In this document: piece by piece, positions 1 to 8,796 of the stretch
Layout of the letters: each line of letters starts with the position of its first letter
Numbering within the stretch: the first letter of the stretch is position 1
Assembly (NCBI GenBank): GCA_003797895.1
Contig: RKQB01000006.1
Location: forward strand, 1 to 64,000
Reading direction: 5' to 3'
DNA: 64,000 nt
Origin: Cyclobacteriaceae bacterium YHN15
GTDB lineage: Bacteria; Bacteroidota; Bacteroidia; Cytophagales; Cyclobacteriaceae
Notes under the pieces: generated by a model
Databases searched by the model: none
What the model saw: the letters and a program-made list of their open reading frames with translations, nothing else
Told to the model about the DNA's origin: nothing
Position numbers and translations under genes: made by a program

Positions 1-4
1 AAAG

Positions 5-46
5 AAAACCCCGAAAAAAGCTCGAAACAGCCGATTTCGGGGTTTT
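5..46. terminator. Rho-independent terminator at window edge
   Basis: Arms AAAACCCCGAAA (5-16) and TTTCGGGGTTTT (35-46) pair around an 18-base loop and end in a T run on the plus strand. It probably ends a gene lying left of the window; the A run at the start lets it also act on the minus strand. Confidence 0.75.
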
Positions 47-113
47 TATGTTATGTTTTTGTTAATTATTTAACTGAAAATCAGATACTTGTAAAATCAC
101 CAAGAAGCCCTTT

Positions 114-344
114 TTATATAAATAAGTGTTTTATCCTTGCCAAATCCATTGATGTAAAAAAATCATTTTGCGTTTTTTCCCCCTTCTGACATACAAAGTT
201 CAAGCTCCACAAAACCTTGAAGCCCTTATTTTTCAAACCTAGGATAAGCAATTTTTTATAAATAGTTTGACGCAATTTGAGTAAGGTTTCAATTAAATAA
301 GAAAATATTTTAGCCCCGTTTTCAATATTATCAATTCCTATCAA
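114..344 (-). CDS. Possible small hypothetical protein
   Basis: A 76-residue frame starting with ATG, rich in Ile, Leu, Lys and Phe, lies in the AT-rich gap between the edge terminator and the Fic remnant. I recognise no family or motif. Its first codons overlap the upstream extension of the Fic frame on the other strand (open from about 314), so both cannot be intact genes. It may be random open frame in low-complexity DNA. I list it because nothing else explains this stretch. Confidence 0.2.
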   Translation of the reverse strand: MIGIDNIENGAKIFSYLIETLLKLRQTIYKKLLILGLKNKGFKVLWSLNFVCQKGEKTQNDFFTSMDLARIKHLFI

Positions 345-700
345 AACCTAAAACAGGAAAAGCTAAAAAAAACAAAGCATTAAAAGCTAAATATAGTAAA
401 ACAGTAAAAGACTTGATGCCTGAATTTTTTGACCTGCTTACAAACGAACCAAATGCAGCAGTCCGTGTGGTCTTAGGTCATTTCATTTTCGTATATATCC
501 ATCCCTACATTGATGGCAATGGTCGGATTGCCCGCTTTTTGATGAACTTGTTTATGGCTTCAGGAGGATATCCTTGGTTGATAATACCATTGGAAAAAAA
601 AAATGAATATATAAGTGCTTTGGAAGTCGCTAGTACTCAAGGAAACATAGGCCCTTTTGCATCTTTTCTGGCGGAATTATTAGTTGAACAAGATAATTAA
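314..700 (+). pseudogene. 5'-truncated Fic/DOC-family remnant
   Basis: The frame encodes the C-terminal half of a Fic domain, the fold that usually AMPylates target proteins. It carries the signature HPYIDGNGRIAR (the HPFx[D/E]GNGRxxR motif, with catalytic His), followed by the usual helix with GGYPW and an EY-ALE-AS tail. The frame is open back to a TAG at 311-313, but that part is Lys-rich low-complexity sequence without an ATG. The first ATG is at 416, and an in-frame TTG lies at 413. Intact Fic proteins of this type are about 300-380 residues; the N-terminal domain and most of the Fic helices are missing. I therefore call it a decayed gene rather than a small functional protein. A product from 416 would still carry the catalytic loop, so residual expression cannot be excluded. 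Confidence 0.7.
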
Positions 701-893
701 ATCAATTACGTGTTTTGAAATGGTGGAATGAACTAAATTTTTGTCTTAATGAATATTAAAATCTGTAGAGAATGATGTTGAATTGATCTTTTCGAAATCA
801 ATTAGAAAAGATAGAAATCCACGTTCTTTTGCTTCCTTTCTCCTTTCATAAAATGCTACTTTGTTAGCCTTTTCAAATCTTATATATTTCAGC

Positions 894-3137
894 ATGAAAT
901 TAACCCTTTGGATATTCATCCTTTTGCTTCCCTTTGTTTCTTATGGACAAAACCGCCTCGTAGTAGTAGATAAGGTTACCAAAAACCCAATTCCAGGTGC
1001 AGCTGTAAAAATTCAAGGTCAGAATAATCAGGTTTCTGATTCCAGCGGGGAATTATTCCTAAACATAAATAATCCCACACTGCTTGTTTTTTCACATATT
1101 TCCTATGAAAGTCTTTCAATCTTGGTTCAACCTGACGAGGACCTTATTATAGAATTGGTCCCTGCACTCAGTTCACTCAATGAAGTGGTTGTGGTTGGAT
1201 TTGAATCCGAAAGACCCTTGGTGCATCAGGCCGGTGCTATTTCCAAAGTTCTTGAAAGTGACTTATATCGCTTCAATGAAAACTCCATCCTAAGTGCATT
1301 CAATACCAAACCTGGAATCAGAATTGAACAAAGAGCACTTGCCAGCTATAGAATATCCATTAGGGGAAGCTCCCTTCGGTCTCCATTTGGCGTAAGGAAT
1401 GTCAAAGTCTATTGGAATGACATACCCTTCACCTCCCCAGATGGCACCACTGCCCTGAATATTTTGGATTTGTCAAACATCCAAAATTCAGAAATTATCA
1501 AAGGCCCTGCCGGCAGTATTTATGGTGCTGCCAATGGGGGGGTAATCAGTTTTGAAAGCAGAAAAAAAGTGGAGGAAAACTATGTGTCATCTGATATGGG
1601 AATCGGTGATTTTGGTCTTTTCAGGTATAGGATTGGATTGGATCAGAAAATAGGAAACGGAGGAATCAACGTATCCTTTGTGGAACAGAAATCCGACGGT
1701 TATAGAGAACATAATGCAGTGGACAGAAAAGTATTCCAAATGGCTTTACATACCAATCCTTCCGAAAAACAAAGTCTTTCCGCTCAAATTTTATACTCCG
1801 ATCTGAACTATCAGATACCGGGAGCCTTAACAGCCGTACAAGTAGAGGAGGACAGAAAACAGGCAAGACCTGGATCCGTTGCCCAAAACAGCTCCATTGC
1901 CCAAAAAACACTGTACGGGACCCTTTCCCATGAAATTTCTCTGTCCCAAAAATGGAGAAATAATACTTCTTTATATATCAACACCACGGATTTTGAAAAC
2001 CCATTTATCCTTGATTATAAAAAGGAAACTTCCTACAGTTATGGTGGCAGGACAAAATTCACTTTTGATGACCAATGGGGAAATTTTCCGATAAGAATTA
2101 TTGCAGGAGCTGAATATCAATATGGAAAGACTTTAGCCCAAAATTTTGGTAATAGACAGGGTGTAGCTGATACCATCCGTTTTAGCGATGACCTCGCCAC
2201 CACACAGGCATTTCTCTTCCAACAATTTGAAATTGAGTGGAGTGATAAATTGGTAATGACAGCTGGATTCAGTGAAAATTTTTCCCGCTATGATATCAAT
2301 AGATTAATAGATGCGGGGCCGAATGATCCTTCCTCCAATACAAAGAAATTTGACCCTGTTTTCATTCCTAGATTGGCCTTGGTGTATAAGGTGAATGATT
2401 GGTCTGGAATGCATGGGAGTATAAGTTCCGGCTTTTCACCACCAACCATAGCAGAAGTCCGTACCAATGAAGGAAGTATCAATTTAGACTTGGAAGCCGA
2501 AAGGGGAGTCAATTATGAGCTTGGCTACAGAAGTAGACTTGGAATATTCAATTTTGACTTTACTGCATTTTACTTTAAACTCAATGAGACCATCACGTCT
2601 TATACCAACGATCAGGGAGTAGTTCTTTTCAGAAATGCCGGAGCAACAGATCAGAAAGGCATTGAATTCAGCATTGATTATGCCATTTACAGAAATCAGC
2701 TCAGTGCAATTCAGGAAATAAAGCTTAACCATGCCTTTACTGGTCACTATTTCTATTTCTCAGATTATGAAAGCGGAGGAAATGATTATTCCGGAAACCA
2801 ATTGACCGGAGTCGCACCTAATTCACTTGTCAATTTACTGGATATTAGAGCCAAGATTGGGCTATATCTTAATTTTTCCCATCAATTTGTAGACAAAATT
2901 CCATTGAATGACTCCAACACGGTTTTCCAGGATAGCTACAATCTTTTGGGTACAAGATTGGGATGGAGAGAGACTTTGGGCAGCCGGTGGGATGTAGAGA
3001 TTTATGGAGGGGTAGACAACCTTTTGGATGAGGATTACAGCCTTGGAAATGATCTTAATGCTTTCGCGAACCGATTTTTCCAACCTGCGCCTGGCAGAAA
3101 CTATTACGGAGGTTTTAAATTGGGATTTAGGTATTAA
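894..3137 (+). CDS. TonB-dependent outer-membrane receptor
   Basis: This is an outer-membrane active transporter of about 747 residues. It has an N-terminal signal peptide (MKLTLWIFILLLPFVSYGQ), a carboxypeptidase-like regulatory beta-sandwich at about residues 20-100, a plug domain with a NEVVVVGF TonB-box-like stretch and a conserved GPAGSIYGAANGGVI plug end, then a beta-barrel ending in an aromatic FKLGFRY. I chose ATG 894 because the signal peptide starts there; an upstream in-frame TTG at 861 would add 11 unlikely residues. The plug resembles ferric-siderophore receptors of the FecA/FhuA type, so an iron chelate is a plausible substrate, but this is inferred. It is monocistronic, with hairpins downstream at 3145-3175 and 3247-3274. 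Confidence 0.9.
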   Translation: MKLTLWIFILLLPFVSYGQNRLVVVDKVTKNPIPGAAVKIQGQNNQVSDSSGELFLNINNPTLLVFSHISYESLSILVQPDEDLIIELVPALSSLNEVVVVGFESERPLVHQAGAISKVLESDLYRFNENSILSAFNTKPGIRIEQRALASYRISIRGSSLRSPFGVRNVKVYWNDIPFTSPDGTTALNILDLSNIQNSEIIKGPAGSIYGAANGGVISFESRKKVEENYVSSDMGIGDFGLFRYRIGLDQKIGNGGINVSFVEQKSDGYREHNAVDRKVFQMALHTNPSEKQSLSAQILYSDLNYQIPGALTAVQVEEDRKQARPGSVAQNSSIAQKTLYGTLSHEISLSQKWRNNTSLYINTTDFENPFILDYKKETSYSYGGRTKFTFDDQWGNFPIRIIAGAEYQYGKTLAQNFGNRQGVADTIRFSDDLATTQAFLFQQFEIEWSDKLVMTAGFSENFSRYDINRLIDAGPNDPSSNTKKFDPVFIPRLALVYKVNDWSGMHGSISSGFSPPTIAEVRTNEGSINLDLEAERGVNYELGYRSRLGIFNFDFTAFYFKLNETITSYTNDQGVVLFRNAGATDQKGIEFSIDYAIYRNQLSAIQEIKLNHAFTGHYFYFSDYESGGNDYSGNQLTGVAPNSLVNLLDIRAKIGLYLNFSHQFVDKIPLNDSNTVFQDSYNLLGTRLGWRETLGSRWDVEIYGGVDNLLDEDYSLGNDLNAFANRFFQPAPGRNYYGGFKLGFRY

Positions 3138-3144
3138 AAAAAAT

Positions 3145-3175
3145 GAGGAATAAGACCTTTTAGTCTTTATTCCTC
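3145..3175. terminator. Intergenic hairpin, likely terminator
   Basis: GAGGAATAAGAC (from 3145) pairs with GTCTTTATTCCTC (to 3175) with a one-base bulge and a 6-base loop. An A run precedes it on the plus strand, so the T tract follows it on the minus strand. It sits between converging genes. Confidence 0.55.
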
Positions 3176-3246
3176 TCTTGGTCTAAAACCGTGAACAAAA
3201 AAATTGCTTAATCACCCGAGTCAAAAATACATCATTATATTAAACC

Positions 3247-3274
3247 AAAAAATACCCTGTACAGGGTATTTTTT
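3247..3274. terminator. Perfect palindromic bidirectional terminator
   Basis: A 28-base perfect palindrome consists of six A, then TACCCTG and its complement, then six T. It has T tracts on both strands and lies between two converging genes, overlapping the stop codon of the minus-strand gene by two bases. This is a typical bidirectional terminator. Confidence 0.8.
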
Positions 3275-4028
3275 AATCATTCACGGCTAATGAGAGTTGG
3301 GATTGTATTAACTGCTTTAGGGTTGAAATTCTATCCGATTCATAAAAAATTTCCGCTTTTTTGGCCTCTTCAAGCGCTTTTTTCAAATCATTTTGATTAT
3401 TGTAATGGATAGCCTTATTGAAATGCTCCAAACCCTTTAATTTTTGTAAATCTATAGTTCGGTATACAGATGGCTTAAGCAATGAATTGATGACTTTTTG
3501 ATCAGGGTGAAGGTATAGTGTATTATTTATGGCCTCGGATTTAAATTTATCCAAATATTGGGTTATTTCTTCCTCTTCGGATATAAATCCATTAAAACTA
3601 TCGGTTGATTCAAGGATAACCTGCTGATTATCTAACTGTACCAGCAAAAATACATGAAAGGAAGTTTCAATTATTTTATATTCAAAACCAAAGAAATCCA
3701 AAAAAGAGGCCATCAATAAAGATCCGCTTACACAGTCAAATTTGCCTGATTCGATCAATTCTTCTATAGAAGCATATTGATCATAATCATAAAGCAAGTG
3801 AAGTTGACTTCTGTAAAAAATCATTTTCAAAAATTTTTCACTTTTATCAAATCTCTGAAAATCCTTCTCAAGTTTATTTTTCAATTTATTAAACTTAGGG
3901 CTGGTAGAATCCCAATAAGAAATGAATTCCTGTGAAGAAAAAAGGATTTTTTCATCTCCATTTTCAGAAAAAGCGGGAGAAGAATACGGAACTAATGTGA
4001 TCAGAAAAAGAAAAATAAAGGGTTTCAT
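3273..4028 (-). CDS. Secreted transglutaminase-like protein
   Basis: A 251-residue protein with a Sec signal peptide (MKPFIFLFLITLVPYSSPAFS). The middle contains GKFDCVSGSLLMASF, then SFHVFLLVQ, then ILESTD. The order Cys, His, Asp matches the catalytic triad of the transglutaminase/papain-like superfamily (in such bacterial proteins Cys starts a helix and His and Asp lie on following strands). The C-terminal ~80 residues are helical with a TPR-like KALEEAKKAE segment. It probably acts in the periplasm as a peptidase or is a structural relative. Substrate is unknown. It stands alone and reads away from the TonB receptor gene at 4138-7008, separated by a terminator. Confidence 0.6.
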   Translation of the reverse strand: MKPFIFLFLITLVPYSSPAFSENGDEKILFSSQEFISYWDSTSPKFNKLKNKLEKDFQRFDKSEKFLKMIFYRSQLHLLYDYDQYASIEELIESGKFDCVSGSLLMASFLDFFGFEYKIIETSFHVFLLVQLDNQQVILESTDSFNGFISEEEEITQYLDKFKSEAINNTLYLHPDQKVINSLLKPSVYRTIDLQKLKGLEHFNKAIHYNNQNDLKKALEEAKKAEIFYESDRISTLKQLIQSQLSLAVND

Positions 4029-4082
4029 TTCTCATTGTTAATAAATTGTTAAGCTAAATTAACATTAAATTAACATTAAAAC

Positions 4083-4117
4083 AAAAAAAAACCTCCACTA
4101 ATATTCAGTGGAGGTTT
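4083..4117 (-). terminator. Rho-independent terminator of TonB receptor gene
   Basis: AACCTCCACT (4090-4099) and AGTGGAGGTT (4107-4116) pair. On the minus strand the stem is followed by a run of T (A at 4083-4091 on the plus strand). It lies about 20 bp past the stop of the gene ending at 4138. Confidence 0.8.
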
Positions 4118-4137
4118 AAAACGTTTTAAAAAAGGTC

Positions 4138-7008
4138 TTACCAGAAAGTATACCTAAAACGAAGAGCTATACGTCTGCCGGGTCTAAGTCTTGTAAATAT
4201 CTCTGGCTCGGCACCGAACATATCGAATGTTTCCTCTCTTAAGTCATCCAACAAATTGGTAATATTAAAAGTGGTTTGAATCCTTTCATCTTTACCCCAG
4301 GTTTTATTGATGTTCAAATTCAGCGAATGGAAGGGAACTGTATAAGTGTCTGTTCTATTTCCAAAACCAACATAGGTCAAAGTTGGGCCCTGCACATTAT
4401 AAAATAACCCTGCCTCAAGACCTGATATCATATTGTTGTAGGAGAATCCTGCATTAATAATATAAGGCGCCTGACCTGCCATTTGTCTGGTTCTGGAGAC
4501 AACTTCTCCTTCCCTTTTCGACAAATTCCTTGATCTAAATTCGGATTCAGCCATTTCAATAACTGATTCTACTAAAGTAATATTTGTGTTGATAAAGAAA
4601 TTTTCAAGTTTTGGAGAAATCATGGAAAGCGATTTTCTAAGTTCCAATTCAACGCCTAGCACTGATCCATTCCCAACATTACGTGGTTGAAATGCTCCGG
4701 GATCTGATAAGAATTGAACCATTTCTATTGGCTTATCAAAGGTTTTGTAAAAAACACTACCGGATAAAATCTCACTTCTCTGCATGAATTTTTCCCATCT
4801 TAAATCAAAATTATTGATTCTTGTGGCCTGAAGATTTCCATCCCATAGAACCTCTGTTCCTCCTTCCGTAGTTTCTGGGAATAATGCACCAATAAAGGAT
4901 CTTCCTGTAATAGGATCCAATATTTCCGCAAATGAAAGTTCCTTGAAGGAAGGTCTTGCTATCGTTCTGGATGCAGCCAAACGGATATTTTGATTATTTC
5001 CGATAGTTTGTACCAAATTGACAGTAGGGAACAGGTCAAGATCATCCAATACTTTTTCATTATCGAAGATAATGGTGTTGGTCTGGTTCGTACCGGTATA
5101 AAACTGAGTATATTGTTCTACTCTCAACCCTACAATTGCTCTTAGGTTTGTCAAAGGATTGAATTCTGTAGAAACATATCCTGCTAAGTTGTTCAAATTG
5201 GAATTATACTGATTCGGGTTGATTGGAATAAAAGTTGGATCAAATCTAATTCCGTTTCTATTGCTTCCGGAGAAAAGGTTTTCTTCTAGCAACACCTGGT
5301 TTGGGTCTCCATTGAAAACCGAGCTACCTGGATTAAACTGAAAGTCCTCAATAAGGAAATCCCTATTTTTATACACATATGCAGCACCAAACTTCAATTT
5401 AGCGATATTTCTTCCCAAAAGATAATCCCTGGTAAGGTCAAAATTTCCAAAAAGATTTTCTTCATCCAGATCTCTCCAAATCCTTGTAGGTAAGCCTACT
5501 TCAGTGCCAATGGTGTTATTGGGAACCCTAAATCTGGTTATCCTTACATCCGGATCGTTGATTGTGGATTTGGTAGGGGAAACCTTCCAGTTTAATTGCC
5601 ATTTCCTGTTGGAAGTAAAGTGTGTACCGCTCAGTAAAAGGTTGGTCATTGACTTTTGGCTATATTCTATGTTATATTGATCTGCTTCAAATTCAGCACC
5701 AAGATTGGTATTGACAAAGAAAAATTGACCTACTTTGGATTCACCACTTTGAAGCCTCAATAAATTCAGCTTAATTTTAGTCAAATCAGATTTATAAGCT
5801 ATTCCTGCAATTCCTCCCAACAACACGTTGTTTACAGCAAAATTTCCTTTCGATCTTTCAAGGGCCTCAAGCTCAAAATCTGAAGCATTTCTAGGCTTGC
5901 CAAAAAGGTTGAATTCAGCATCCTGATAAAACTCGGTTTCATTTCTATAGGTAAATGCCAGGTTGTATCCGAATTTTTTGTTTTTGATGTTAAACTGATC
6001 CCCAATGGAATAACCCATTCCAAAATCCATGGGTGTTGTTTTCTGAGTTCCTCCTAGAATGGGGTTAAAATCACGTAGAATTGTTTGAAAAAGTTGACCT
6101 CTTTCAGAATTTGGGTTTCCAACAACTTCAGCAAATTGAGGAATATTATCAACTCCTTGGGTGGGGATGGTTCTGGTCCCGTCATCAAATCCCAACCAGT
6201 CTGTCCTGCCTCCCTCAATATTTATGGCTTCCCTATTGAAATGCATATTTGGGTTATAACCTCCTGTGACGCTAAGTACCATTGTCTTCTCTTCCGGAAA
6301 ATCCTTGGTCTCTATATCCACAATCCCTCCTGTAAAGTCCGCCGGCAATTCCGCGGTAAATGATTTGGAAACAATAATATTATCAATCACATTGGTAGGA
6401 AAAATATCCATTTGGATGGTGTTCCTGTCAGGATCTAAGCCAGGAACTTCTACGCCATTTAGAATGGTTTTTGTGTACCTATCTCCTAGGCCTCTGATAT
6501 AAACATACTTACCTCCTTCAACAGATACCCCGGTTACCCGCTTAATTGCTGAGGCAGCATCCCCATCACCGATTTGGCGAAAAGTAGCATTGGAAATACC
6601 GTCTAGAAGGTTTGCGGAATTTCTTTTTACACTCATCAAAGCCGCTTCTGTGCTTCTTATTGCCTCTGCTGAAACAGTTACTGTCTCTAGGTCAGAGGTA
6701 AATTCAGACATTTTAATATTTCCCAATACCGCAACCTTTCCTGGTTCAACTTGCACATTTTGAATTTCAAGTGTATTATAGGAAATAAAGGAAATCTTAA
6801 GTGTATATGTTCCGGGATTTAACTGAATTTGGAAATCTCCCTCAAAATCAGTAACGGCACCAGTTTGGGTTTCTACCACAAGTATCGCAACCCCAAATAA
6901 TGGGTCACCTGTTACCTCGTCAAATATGGTTCCTCTGATCGTTCCGTTCTGACCAAAAGCATAAATACTCAGAAATAAGGATAGGATAGTTAGTATTGTA
7001 TTTTTCAT
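4138..7008 (-). CDS. TonB-dependent receptor with carboxypeptidase-like domain
   Basis: A 956-residue outer-membrane receptor. Signal peptide MKNTILTILSLFLSIYAFGQ; CarboxypepD_reg-like domain at about 21-110 (GTIRGTIFDEVTGDPLFGV); plug domain with a conserved YIRGLGDRYTKTILNGVEVP block at about 170-190 and FTGGIVDIETK; then a long barrel ending RFRYTFW with terminal aromatic residue. This plug type (RGLGDRY) belongs to large receptors often found with a cognate secreted partner. The gene follows the beta-helix lipoprotein gene (7103-8608) on the same strand, with a terminator-like hairpin between. The pair probably forms a receptor plus surface-lipoprotein system; the substrate cannot be told from sequence. 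Confidence 0.9.
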   Translation of the reverse strand: MKNTILTILSLFLSIYAFGQNGTIRGTIFDEVTGDPLFGVAILVVETQTGAVTDFEGDFQIQLNPGTYTLKISFISYNTLEIQNVQVEPGKVAVLGNIKMSEFTSDLETVTVSAEAIRSTEAALMSVKRNSANLLDGISNATFRQIGDGDAASAIKRVTGVSVEGGKYVYIRGLGDRYTKTILNGVEVPGLDPDRNTIQMDIFPTNVIDNIIVSKSFTAELPADFTGGIVDIETKDFPEEKTMVLSVTGGYNPNMHFNREAINIEGGRTDWLGFDDGTRTIPTQGVDNIPQFAEVVGNPNSERGQLFQTILRDFNPILGGTQKTTPMDFGMGYSIGDQFNIKNKKFGYNLAFTYRNETEFYQDAEFNLFGKPRNASDFELEALERSKGNFAVNNVLLGGIAGIAYKSDLTKIKLNLLRLQSGESKVGQFFFVNTNLGAEFEADQYNIEYSQKSMTNLLLSGTHFTSNRKWQLNWKVSPTKSTINDPDVRITRFRVPNNTIGTEVGLPTRIWRDLDEENLFGNFDLTRDYLLGRNIAKLKFGAAYVYKNRDFLIEDFQFNPGSSVFNGDPNQVLLEENLFSGSNRNGIRFDPTFIPINPNQYNSNLNNLAGYVSTEFNPLTNLRAIVGLRVEQYTQFYTGTNQTNTIIFDNEKVLDDLDLFPTVNLVQTIGNNQNIRLAASRTIARPSFKELSFAEILDPITGRSFIGALFPETTEGGTEVLWDGNLQATRINNFDLRWEKFMQRSEILSGSVFYKTFDKPIEMVQFLSDPGAFQPRNVGNGSVLGVELELRKSLSMISPKLENFFINTNITLVESVIEMAESEFRSRNLSKREGEVVSRTRQMAGQAPYIINAGFSYNNMISGLEAGLFYNVQGPTLTYVGFGNRTDTYTVPFHSLNLNINKTWGKDERIQTTFNITNLLDDLREETFDMFGAEPEIFTRLRPGRRIALRFRYTFW

Positions 7009-7045
7009 ATTGAAATTATTGATACAGCAGATCGAATTTTTATGA

Positions 7046-7089
7046 TATTAAAAAATAATAGAAGGAGCTCTTGCATAAGCTCCTTCTAT
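7046..7089 (-). terminator. Hairpin between lipoprotein and receptor genes
   Basis: GAAGGAGCT (7061-7069) pairs with AGCTCCTTC (7078-7086) around an 8-base loop. On the minus strand it is followed by a T-rich tract. It lies within the 94-bp gap between two same-strand genes, so it could terminate or attenuate most lipoprotein transcripts before the receptor gene. Confidence 0.65.
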
Positions 7090-7102
7090 ATTGAACTTCA
7101 AT

Positions 7103-8608
7103 TTATTTTAAAGCGTCTAAGTTTCCGGCAACTGCAGTCCATGACCAACCTGCGAAAGCAGATTTATCTGCACCAACAGTATTGGCATGCAAGGCAACAT
7201 TTGTTGCGCTGGCATCAGTACCATTTCTGAATACAGTGGCTAAGGCAACACCAGTTGGTAGAGTCACCTCCAATGAGTTAAATTTCAGTGCACCATTTGC
7301 CAAATTGGCCAATGATTTATCACCACTGATAGAGAAATCTCCACGTCCATCATTGGTGGCAGGATCTGTAAATCCAAAGAAGTAAATGTTTTCGAAAACA
7401 CCGTTTGCACCATCTCTAAAATCGCCCAACTCAGCAGCCGCACTACCGATTACTGTTCCATTTTTTACTGTATGACCATCAATAAATGAACCTTCAGGAC
7501 CATCAATCTCCAAAGCGTGATCTGTTTCAGAACCACATACCACTATGAAGTTATCAAGTGTTCCTGACCAAGCCTGATCAGTATCGATGGCATCATCAGA
7601 TGAATTCCATACAATAGCATTTGTAACACTTACAGTACCTCCAAACCATTCAATTCCATCATCCTGATTGGCAATCACCTCCACGTTTTCAATTATAGTT
7701 TTAGAACCAACACCACCAAGTGTTAAACCATTGATTTCATTTCCTTCACCTATATTGGCGCCACCATGTCTGATGGAAATATACCTGATTATACCTGAAT
7801 CATCTTCAGGATCATTGCCTCCATATCTTCCATTGGTATCTGAAGGAGGAATACCTTCAATCTGAACCTCGGACACATCTCCTGCAAATGATCCCGGAGC
7901 TTTTCCAAGTACAATTACACCTCCCCAAAGACCATTGATAGTTGGATCAAGATTCGGGCTGGCTATCATACCTGATTCGATTTCATCAGCTATAGAAGTA
8001 AAAATAATCGGAGCAGTAGCTGTTCCATTGGCGAATATTTTACCACCTCTGGCAACAATAAGTGCAGTGGCATTTGCTCCTGAACCTGCTTCACCTTTGA
8101 TTATGGTTCCAGCCTCAATGGTCAATGAAGCTCCATCAAGTATAAAGATTCTTCCTGCAAGGATATAGGTTTTATTGGCTGTCCATGTAACTTCACCTGT
8201 AATGTTATCAGTTACTCTAACTGTAGTTTCTTCGGCTCCAACTGTCAATACATGCGTAACTTTGGCACTTGATCCATTTCTATCAGTGGCAGTGAATTCA
8301 AATACCAGGTTTTTGCCTGCATCTGCCGGAGTTGCAGTATAAGAGAAAGTTTTTGTTGCAGAAGTCTCCCCGTTAAGCGTTTCATTGGCAAAACTGGCTC
8401 CGTCTTTAGTAATTGAAAATGTAGCTAAACCATCCAGTGCAGAAATAGTCGCTGTAACAGGGCCGACAGTTCCACCAGCTGGGATAGTAGCAGTCGCTGG
8501 AATTCCCGTAATTGTTACAGGATTGTCTGGTTCCGGATCATCTTCACAGCTTGTCAGTACAAATACTACTGATAAAAGCAATAGAAGCTTTGATGTAATT
8601 TTTCTCAT
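7103..8608 (-). CDS. Surface lipoprotein with Ig-like and beta-helix domains
   Basis: A 501-residue lipoprotein: MRKITSKLLLLLSVVFVLTSCEDD has a clear lipobox with Cys at about residue 21, followed by the acidic EDDPEPD stretch that resembles the Bacteroidota lipoprotein export signal for surface display. Residues about 30-130 resemble a cadherin/Ig-like fold. The rest is rich in short Gly/Asn/Asp-bearing strands (EAGTIIKGEAG, NGLWGGVIVLGKAPG, IEWFGGTVSVTNAIVWNSSDDAIDTD), typical of a right-handed parallel beta-helix. It is encoded directly upstream of a TonB receptor, suggesting that it captures or processes the receptor's substrate at the cell surface. Exact function unknown. Confidence 0.75.
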   Translation of the reverse strand: MRKITSKLLLLLSVVFVLTSCEDDPEPDNPVTITGIPATATIPAGGTVGPVTATISALDGLATFSITKDGASFANETLNGETSATKTFSYTATPADAGKNLVFEFTATDRNGSSAKVTHVLTVGAEETTVRVTDNITGEVTWTANKTYILAGRIFILDGASLTIEAGTIIKGEAGSGANATALIVARGGKIFANGTATAPIIFTSIADEIESGMIASPNLDPTINGLWGGVIVLGKAPGSFAGDVSEVQIEGIPPSDTNGRYGGNDPEDDSGIIRYISIRHGGANIGEGNEINGLTLGGVGSKTIIENVEVIANQDDGIEWFGGTVSVTNAIVWNSSDDAIDTDQAWSGTLDNFIVVCGSETDHALEIDGPEGSFIDGHTVKNGTVIGSAAAELGDFRDGANGVFENIYFFGFTDPATNDGRGDFSISGDKSLANLANGALKFNSLEVTLPTGVALATVFRNGTDASATNVALHANTVGADKSAFAGWSWTAVAGNLDALK

Positions 8609-8747
8609 GATTTTAAAGTTTAGTTCTTCGGTTTTCCTTTTAACCGATGCAAAACTGATTGAAAAATCTTTGTGGATAGATTTTTTTGAATTATGCTTTT
8701 TTTAAAAAATAGAAATGAAATTAATATTCCATTAACTTAAAAAGCAT

Positions 8748-8774
8748 AAAAAAAGCCTCAGTTTTTACTGAGGC
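8748..8774 (-). terminator. Terminator of moxR-like gene
   Basis: GCCTCAGT (8755-8762) and ACTGAGGC (8767-8774) form an 8-bp stem with a TTTT loop; on the minus strand a T run follows (A at 8748-8754). It lies 22 bp beyond the stop of the gene ending at 8797. Confidence 0.85.
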
Positions 8775-8796
8775 CCGATTAAAGTGGATTTCACGG

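Noticed and set aside
7182..8705. Several plus-strand frames opposite the beta-helix lipoprotein
   Set aside because: Rich in Ala, Pro, Val and Ile as expected when Gly/Asn/Thr-rich codons are read on the other strand.
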